A stretch of 64,000 nt of DNA, taken from the NCBI RefSeq assembly GCF_016772275.1, contig NZ_CP065425.1:2262653-2326652 (forward strand), read 5' to 3'. This document shows, in pieces, positions 59,933 to 64,000 of the stretch (the first letter of the stretch is position 1; every line of letters begins with the position of its first letter). The position numbers and the translations under genes are program-made. The notes beneath the pieces were generated by a model. That model was not told where the DNA came from. It searched no databases and saw nothing but the letters and a program-made list of their open reading frames with translations. The DNA comes from Heyndrickxia vini (GTDB taxonomy: Bacteria; Bacillota; Bacilli; Bacillales; Bacillaceae_C).

Positions 59933-60733
59933 ATGGGAAGAGTACAAAATAAAGTCGCATTGATAACTGGTGGTGCTTCAGGAATTGGTTTATCATCGGC
60001 AATATTATTAGCACAAGAAGGAGCAAAGGTTGTCATTGGTGATTATAATACGGAGGGCGCAAAAAAAGCTGCGAATAATCTTAAAGAGCAAGGTTTTGAA
60101 GCTGTAGGGATTTTTCTAGATGCTTCAAAACAAGAATCAATTAAGGAAGCAATTGATTTTACAATTGAACAATATGGTACCATTCATATTCTTTATAACA
60201 ATGTCGGGTTAACTAATCTTCAGAAAGATTTAGATGTCGTAAATATTGATTTGGATGAGTGGGATCGCCTGATGAATGTTAATGTAAAAAGTGTCCTATT
60301 AGGGAGCAGATACGCCATTCCGCATATGATTAAGGCTGGTGGAGGATCGATCATCAATACTGCCTCTATGGCTGGATTTGCGGGTGATTCTTTGCGTTCT
60401 GCTTATGGGGCTTCAAAAGCGGCAGTTGTTAATTTAACTCGATATATTGCCTCTCAATACGGCAAAGATAATATTAGGTGTAATGCAGTTGCACCAGGTC
60501 TTATATTAACTCCCGCTGCTAAAAAGAATTTACCACCTGCAGTTTTAAATATTTTTGAGAAATATAACGCTTTACCCTACCACGGAGAACCGGAAGATAT
60601 CGGCTATACCGTTTTATTTTTAGCATCTGATGAATCGAAATTTATCACTGGACAAACGATTCAAGTCGAGGGCGGTCATTACATGGGCAATCCAAGTATG
60701 GCTGATTTTAATGCCTTAAGCAATAAGGCATAA
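59933..60733 (+). CDS. SDR-family oxidoreductase
   Basis: 266 residues. VALITGGASGIGLSSAILLAQEGAKVVIGD is the cofactor motif; NNVGLTN near residue 88, Ser in GSIINTASMAGFAG near 145, YGASKAAVVNL (Tyr/Lys) near 158 and FITGQTIQVEGGHYMG at the end. It is similar in plan to the enzyme at 56040-56795 but the two are clearly different proteins. NAD or NADP preference and substrate unknown. AAGGAGA ribosome site. No partner gene. Confidence 0.92.
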   Translation: MGRVQNKVALITGGASGIGLSSAILLAQEGAKVVIGDYNTEGAKKAANNLKEQGFEAVGIFLDASKQESIKEAIDFTIEQYGTIHILYNNVGLTNLQKDLDVVNIDLDEWDRLMNVNVKSVLLGSRYAIPHMIKAGGGSIINTASMAGFAGDSLRSAYGASKAAVVNLTRYIASQYGKDNIRCNAVAPGLILTPAAKKNLPPAVLNIFEKYNALPYHGEPEDIGYTVLFLASDESKFITGQTIQVEGGHYMGNPSMADFNALSNKA

Positions 60734-60874
60734 TTATGTTCTGAACTATTCAACTTTGAAAATTTTCATACATTTCATGAAGAACCATTTTTTGTCCGAT
60801 GTATTTATATCACTATTCGAGTTATAATAAAAGAAATAGAAAAAATTGGACGTATAGAAGGATGGTGACTTTCC

Positions 60875-61009
60875 ATGAAAAATCGTGATAAAAGGCGAAA
60901 ACGGAAACGTGACTTTCTAAAAAATTATCTTAAAGATCGATTGAAAAATTGGAAGCCTAATTCGGACAAATCGCCTGTGTCAAATAGTGGAAGGCAAGTG
61001 GATAAGTGA
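60875..61009 (+). CDS. Small basic protein, 44 residues
   Basis: MKNRDKRRKRKRDFLKNYL, then KDRLKNWKPNSDKSPVSN and SGRQVDK. Strongly basic N-terminal half with no membrane helix or Cys. AAGGATGGTGA lies six bases or so before the ATG and a terminator follows, supporting expression. It could bind nucleic acid or be an RNA-binding remnant; no family recognised. Confidence 0.55.
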   Translation: MKNRDKRRKRKRDFLKNYLKDRLKNWKPNSDKSPVSNSGRQVDK

Positions 61010-61018
61010 GATTTATTT

Positions 61019-61049
61019 AGGGTATCATTTCATGTGGTACTCTTTTTTT
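61019..61049 (+). terminator. Terminator of the 44-residue gene
   Basis: GGGTATC and GGTACTC pair with two wobble or mismatched positions and are followed by seven T. Just ten bases after the stop. Confidence 0.75.
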
Positions 61050-61092
61050 GCATGAGAGGGAAAAGTCCCCCTCGATCAATACGATTGATCTG

Positions 61093-61263
61093 TTAAAGTT
61101 TTTCTAATTCTTCCTCAAAATAAAAAGTAGCCGGATGTTCTTTCACAATATACGAGTTACGCTTCATATTAGTAATGTATTTTGCTTTTACTACTGTTAC
61201 TTGTTCGTTAGTGGCCAATATCTTTACCAACTCATTTTTCGTAAATTTATAATTTCCCTTCAT
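61093..61263 (-). CDS. Small hypothetical protein, 56 residues
   Basis: MKGNYKFTKNELVKILATN, then EQVTVVKAKYITNMKRNSY and IVKEHPATFYFEEELEKL. Mixed charge, no Cys, soluble; looks like a small wedge of one alpha-helix and a few strands. AAGAGGTG precedes ATG at good spacing. Not recognised. It lies between the small basic protein and the HTH gene. Confidence 0.6.
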   Translation of the reverse strand: MKGNYKFTKNELVKILATNEQVTVVKAKYITNMKRNSYIVKEHPATFYFEEELEKL

Positions 61264-61378
61264 TTTTACACCTCTTTATAAATATTATATCATATTCCGC
61301 TCATTCCTACAGACTGGAATAGATGCCTTTCTATTTCCAGGAGACTATGGTATGCTTTATAAAAGTGAGGTGTTCGTT

Positions 61379-61600
61379 TTGACAAATTATAAAGCAAAAA
61401 AGAGTAACCTTAACACATTATTAGTACAAAACAATATGGATTTAGACATATTAGAGGAAAATACGAAAATTCCAAAAAGTCAGCTTGAGGATTATTTATC
61501 AAAAAAAGTTATGAATTTAAATACAGCGATGACAATTTCAAAAGAATTAAACTGTCAAATTGAAGATTTATATGAATGGAAAACAATTTCAAAAAAATAA
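61379..61600 (+). CDS. Small HTH (XRE-like) protein
   Basis: 73 residues starting at TTG, with GAGGTG six bases upstream; the longer frame from 61352 has no ribosome site. The body (NTLLVQNNMDLDILEENTKIPKSQLEDYLSKKVMNLNTAMTISKELNCQIEDLYEW) resembles a Cro/C1-type helix-turn-helix, with the common LYEW ending of small XRE regulators. Target unknown. Followed by a strong terminator. Confidence 0.78.
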   Translation: MTNYKAKKSNLNTLLVQNNMDLDILEENTKIPKSQLEDYLSKKVMNLNTAMTISKELNCQIEDLYEWKTISKK

Positions 61601-61622
61601 ACCTTCATCCAAATCTATATTA

Positions 61623-61671
61623 AAAGGGGATGCTGCATAAGTCTAATAACTTATGCAACATCCCCTTTTTG
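61623..61671. terminator. Bidirectional terminator
   Basis: AAAAGGGGATG with TGCATAAGT pairs to ACTTATGCA and CATCCCCTTTT around a six-base loop (one unpaired base on each side), ending in T runs on both strands between convergent genes. Confidence 0.9.
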
Positions 61672-61685
61672 CTTGAATTATTTCG

Positions 61686-62330
61686 TTATAAATAAAGTAA
61701 TATACCGAAAAAGTGACAGGCTGATCCAGCCATAACAAAGATGTGCCAGATCGCATGATGGTATTTAAATCCTCTCCACATATAAAATATGGAACCAATC
61801 GTGTATATTAATCCTCCGGCAACTAACAAAATGATTCCAGTTTGACTTAAATTCATCAAAATGGGTTTCCAAATTGTTATGATCCCCCAGCCCATGACTA
61901 TATATAAAATAGTCGATGTAAAGAGATACTTTTTCACAAAAAAGCATTTAAAGATTGTACCTAAAATCGCTAGTCCCCAAACGATACCAAAAATCGTCCA
62001 CCCTTGCCACCCCTTAACAATAAGGAATAAATAAGGTGTATACGTACCAGCAATAAAGAAATAAATAGCTGAGTGATCAAATATCTCAAAAACATCTTTC
62101 GCCTTTCCTTCACGGAGTGCATGTACAAGTGTAGATGACATATATAAGAATAGCATCGTAATGCCATAAACTGTAAAACTAATTATATGCCATGCATTCC
62201 CAGTAAGACTTGAAAAAATGATTAGCAAAACAAGTCCAGCGACACTTAGAAGTGCACCGATCCCATGTGTAATAGAATTAGCTATTTCTTCCCCTTTGGA
62301 AAATGTATGAGTAGCTGCCAATAGGATCAT
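61686..62330 (-). CDS. trhA: Hemolysin III family membrane protein (TrhA/YqfA)
   Basis: 214 residues with seven hydrophobic segments, PAQR-like. Conserved residues: EEIANSITHGIGALLS at the N-terminus, YMSSTLVHALREGKAK near residue 80, FDHSAIYFFIAGTYTPYLF near residue 95, and HHAIWHIFVMAGSACHFFG at the end; the His and Ser residues build the metal site. B. subtilis YqfA is linked to membrane-fluidity control. AAAGGAA precedes the ATG closely. An unexplained hairpin region lies 75-150 bases upstream. Confidence 0.9.
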   Translation of the reverse strand: MILLAATHTFSKGEEIANSITHGIGALLSVAGLVLLIIFSSLTGNAWHIISFTVYGITMLFLYMSSTLVHALREGKAKDVFEIFDHSAIYFFIAGTYTPYLFLIVKGWQGWTIFGIVWGLAILGTIFKCFFVKKYLFTSTILYIVMGWGIITIWKPILMNLSQTGIILLVAGGLIYTIGSIFYMWRGFKYHHAIWHIFVMAGSACHFFGILLYL

Positions 62331-62399
62331 TTCCTTTCATAACTTAATTATATATAACCTAAAATAGTATGCACTATCTGAATATCGATAACTATTACC

Positions 62400-62480
62400 T
62401 AAAACAACAAAAGCCCTACCTCTCTTTTGTCCTAACGGCTCCTTGACCGTGCCAGTGTGAATCAGGTTATTTAAAGTCAA
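62400..62480 (-). other. Structured leader upstream of the hemolysin III gene
   Basis: In the 358-base gap 62331-62688 the minus strand has a GC-rich block (GGCACGGTCAAGGAGCCG) followed by ACAAAAG, ten bases, CTTTTGT and then TGTTTT (stem at 62407-62430). This looks like a small terminator or attenuator in a transcript leading to the hemolysin III gene. I do not recognise a riboswitch class. The rest of the gap holds no gene. Confidence 0.4.
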
Positions 62481-62640
62481 AATTCTACATTCTTGATGGA
62501 AAAATTCTGAAATAGATAGATGATTTTCTTGTAAATACAATTGAGGTAATTATGAATGGAAAATTAAGTGGTTTTTAATGAACGATTGTTTACGGAAAAT
62601 AAGGTAAAAACATTATTTTCGAAAAAAGCCGAAAGAATAT

Positions 62641-62676
62641 AAAGGTGAAGCTCTACAATTGCAAAGCTTCACCTTT
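62641..62676 (-). terminator. Terminator of the cold-shock gene
   Basis: AAAGGTGAAGCT and AGCTTCACCTTT form a 12-base perfect stem with a 12-base loop, shortly after the stop codon. Confidence 0.8.
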
Positions 62677-62688
62677 CAATTGTTTTTA

Positions 62689-62889
62689 TTAAGCTTTTTG
62701 AACGTTAGCAGCTTGGTCTCCGCGTTGACCTTGCTCGATATCAAAAGTAACCTTCTGACCTTCTTCTAATGTTTTAAAGCCTTCGCCTTGAATCGCTGAG
62801 AAGTGAACGAATACATCGTCTCCACCTTCACGTTCGATAAATCCAAAACCTTTTTCACTATTAAACCATTTTACTGTACCTTGTACCAT
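62689..62889 (-). CDS. Cold-shock protein (CspA family)
   Basis: 66 residues: [19 protein letters not shown] with RNP1 (KGFGFI) and RNP2 (DVFVHFSAI) intact; [33 protein letters not shown] completes the barrel. RNA chaperone that melts secondary structure at low temperature and in stationary phase. Ribosome site AGGAGGAAC is strong. A 5' untranslated region of more than 100 bases (62890 onwards) is present, as in cold-inducible csp genes, and holds no other gene. Confidence 0.96.
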   Translation of the reverse strand: MVQGTVKWFNSEKGFGFIEREGGDDVFVHFSAIQGEGFKTLEEGQKVTFDIEQGQRGDQAANVQKA

Positions 62890-63103
62890 GTGTAGTTCCT
62901 CCTAGTGTGTCAAGCACACAATGTATTACTATCCTTGCTCATTGGATATCAAGTCGATAAGCTTTAATTCACTTTTTCTACCATACATACCGAACAAAAA
63001 TAATTCTTTTTAAGAATAACAGAAGTAAACGATAAAAGCAAGTTTTTATACTGGGATAGAGTTGATCTTTCCTTATTAGTTGATTATCAATCACCGTTCT
63101 CTT

Positions 63104-63730
63104 TCATTGATATAACTGATCACTATTTCCAGTTTCCGGATTTTGATATTGATTCATATATTGTTGAATTTGTGATTGATCTTCAGGGATTACTTTATAC
63201 ATTGCACCGATTTTTCCAATCATTGTTGTTTCTGCCGGTTCTAATGCATAATAACCTTTCTTCACCATATACTGCCACATGTCATAGGCGTGTGAACAAC
63301 TCATCATAAAGGCAGTTTGACAAAATGATCGTATTTTTGGATTGGCCATTTCCATGGCTGACCATGCATACTCACGCCCAGCACGTTTGAGAGTTAATAA
63401 ATATGCTGTAGCCATTTCTCGATCATTCATATTTTCAATCAATGTTCGAGGCTGGATAGGCGGATATTGATTCATATTTGAACTAGTAAAATCCTGAAGC
63501 TTCCCATCCTCTTTTAATAATGGCAATTCTTTTTTGGCACCATCCAATTCGTTTAAAAACTCTACTTTCATATTATAGTCTCTAACATGTAATGGAAAAT
63601 GGGTTTCCAGTATACTTTTAAACTCCTGGCATTGTACATGTTCTAACATATATGCCATATTTGTTATCGAATTAACACAACTCATCGTTAATTCATTTAG
63701 ATCATGTAATTCATGTGCAGCAAGTTTCAT
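63104..63730 (-). CDS. CotF-type spore coat protein
   Basis: 208 residues. The CotF-like pattern is seen: AAHELHDLNELTMSCVNSITNMAYML at the start (first helical half), and REMATAYLLTLKRAGREYAWSAMEMANPKIRSFCQTAFMMSCSHAYDMWQYMVKKGYY as the second. Coat proteins of this family are made late in sporulation and line the spore surface. AGGGGAATAG precedes the ATG at 63730; the frame extends five codons further without a better site. Promoter not identified. Confidence 0.85.
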   Translation of the reverse strand: MKLAAHELHDLNELTMSCVNSITNMAYMLEHVQCQEFKSILETHFPLHVRDYNMKVEFLNELDGAKKELPLLKEDGKLQDFTSSNMNQYPPIQPRTLIENMNDREMATAYLLTLKRAGREYAWSAMEMANPKIRSFCQTAFMMSCSHAYDMWQYMVKKGYYALEPAETTMIGKIGAMYKVIPEDQSQIQQYMNQYQNPETGNSDQLYQ

Positions 63731-63821
63731 TTCTATTCCCCTCATTTCATACTTTTTTCATTGTTAGCTTGTTCGTTTTGGAGGGAACTATTCCAATACA
63801 GCCGTTTAATTTTCTAAACAC

Positions 63822-63858
63822 AAATGAACGCCCTCCAAACGGGAAAGGGCGTTCATTT
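63822..63858 (-). terminator. Terminator of the truncated right-edge gene
   Basis: AAATGAACGCCCT and AGGGCGTTCATTT form a 13-base perfect stem with an eleven-base loop; on the minus strand it follows the stop codon of the right-edge gene within 12 bases. Confidence 0.88.
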
Positions 63859-63870
63859 ATCTTCATTATA

Positions 63871-64000
63871 TTATTTCTTCTGTTTAACCGTAAATTTAGT
63901 AGGTTCTGCTTCCACTTTAAAGCCATCAGAATCAATAGCTTCCGTATAAATGGAATAAGTTCCGTCCGGTAAATCCTTCTCAGGCTTCCAATTCATATGG
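63871..64000 (-). CDS. C-terminal end of a secreted, Ig-like-domain protein
   Basis: The last 42 codons of a gene that runs off the right edge. The protein end reads MNWKPEKDLPDGTYSIYTEAID, then SDGFKVEAEPTKFTVKQKK. The WxPxxxLPDGTYxIYxEAxDxxG pattern is typical of C-terminal Ig-like repeats in secreted Bacillus proteases or adhesins. The catalytic part is outside the window, so the enzyme type cannot be told. Confidence 0.6.
   Translation of the reverse strand, partial: HMNWKPEKDLPDGTYSIYTEAIDSDGFKVEAEPTKFTVKQKK

Noticed and set aside
62400-62480. Known riboswitch (yybP-ykoY, fluoride, c-di-AMP or guanidine type) upstream of the hemolysin III gene
   Set aside because: None of the conserved core sequences of these classes is present.
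62337-62540. Small coding gene upstream of the hemolysin III gene on the minus strand
   Set aside because: No ribosome site, composition unlike a protein, and it overlaps the hairpin region.

Overview
This is an AT-rich chromosomal segment from an endospore-forming member of the Bacillaceae. Supporting evidence: an alpha/beta-type small acid-soluble spore protein (21791-21985), a CotF-type spore coat protein (63104-63730), strong AAAGGAGG ribosome binding sites, frequent GTG/TTG starts, SigA-type promoters, purine riboswitches laid out as in Bacillus subtilis, and SdpR/SdpI homologues. I saw no rRNA, tRNA, CRISPR array, insertion sequence or prophage. The window is ordinary chromosome with many accessory genes.

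Layout. 1-4527: abgB(partial)-abgA-abgT for aminobenzoyl-glutamate (folate breakdown product) use, downstream of a regulator with a nucleotide-cyclase-like core. 4641-4812: intergenic repeats. 4845-10327: VWA protein, macro-domain protein, Vat-type acetyltransferase, DUF1697 protein, and a large SEC-C protein with an integrase-like N-terminal-type helical domain. 10469-11888: adenine riboswitch and pbuE purine efflux pump. 11970-14347: DJ-1/PfpI protein, SAP-like/SEC-C protein, and a small type I toxin-antitoxin locus (24-residue holin-like toxin plus a predicted antisense RNA). 14692-22041: secreted M6 metalloprotease, GNAT enzyme, sdpRI without the toxin operon, membrane protein, a second intergenic repeat array, a 51-residue acidic peptide, a luciferase-like oxidoreductase and the SASP. 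22058-23661: guanine-riboswitch-controlled purine permease broken by a one-base frameshift. 23738-29422: GNAT enzyme, thiamine-diphosphate 2-oxo acid decarboxylase, DinB-like protein, and an ArsR regulator with a BAAT-like acyl hydrolase.

29562-43029 is the most coherent accessory block. It holds lhgO-glcD-glcF (flavin and iron-sulfur 2-hydroxy acid oxidation), a divergent racemase-like gene, a TAXI-type binding protein followed by a complete Pot-type ABC importer, and an NtrC-type regulator with a histidine kinase carrying an extracellular solute-binding domain. A close match to a sigma-54 promoter (39477-39494) lies directly upstream of the transporter operon, with a CGGCAAA inverted repeat 62 bases further upstream that could be the activator site. 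I read this as a ligand-induced uptake and oxidation system for a 2-hydroxy dicarboxylate or related acid; the substrate is inference.

43286-64000 is mostly housekeeping and small accessory functions: mismatch uracil-DNA glycosylase, a third SEC-C protein, HIT protein, 3-hydroxyacyl-CoA dehydrogenase with an M20 peptidase, MBL hydrolase, an ArsR/MFS pair, a SWIM-SNF2 helicase, two SDR enzymes with a TetR regulator and a palindromic operator, an M24 peptidase, a YbaK-type tRNA-editing protein, several small proteins, hemolysin-III family protein, a cold-shock protein, and CotF. A truncated secreted-protein gene runs off the right edge.
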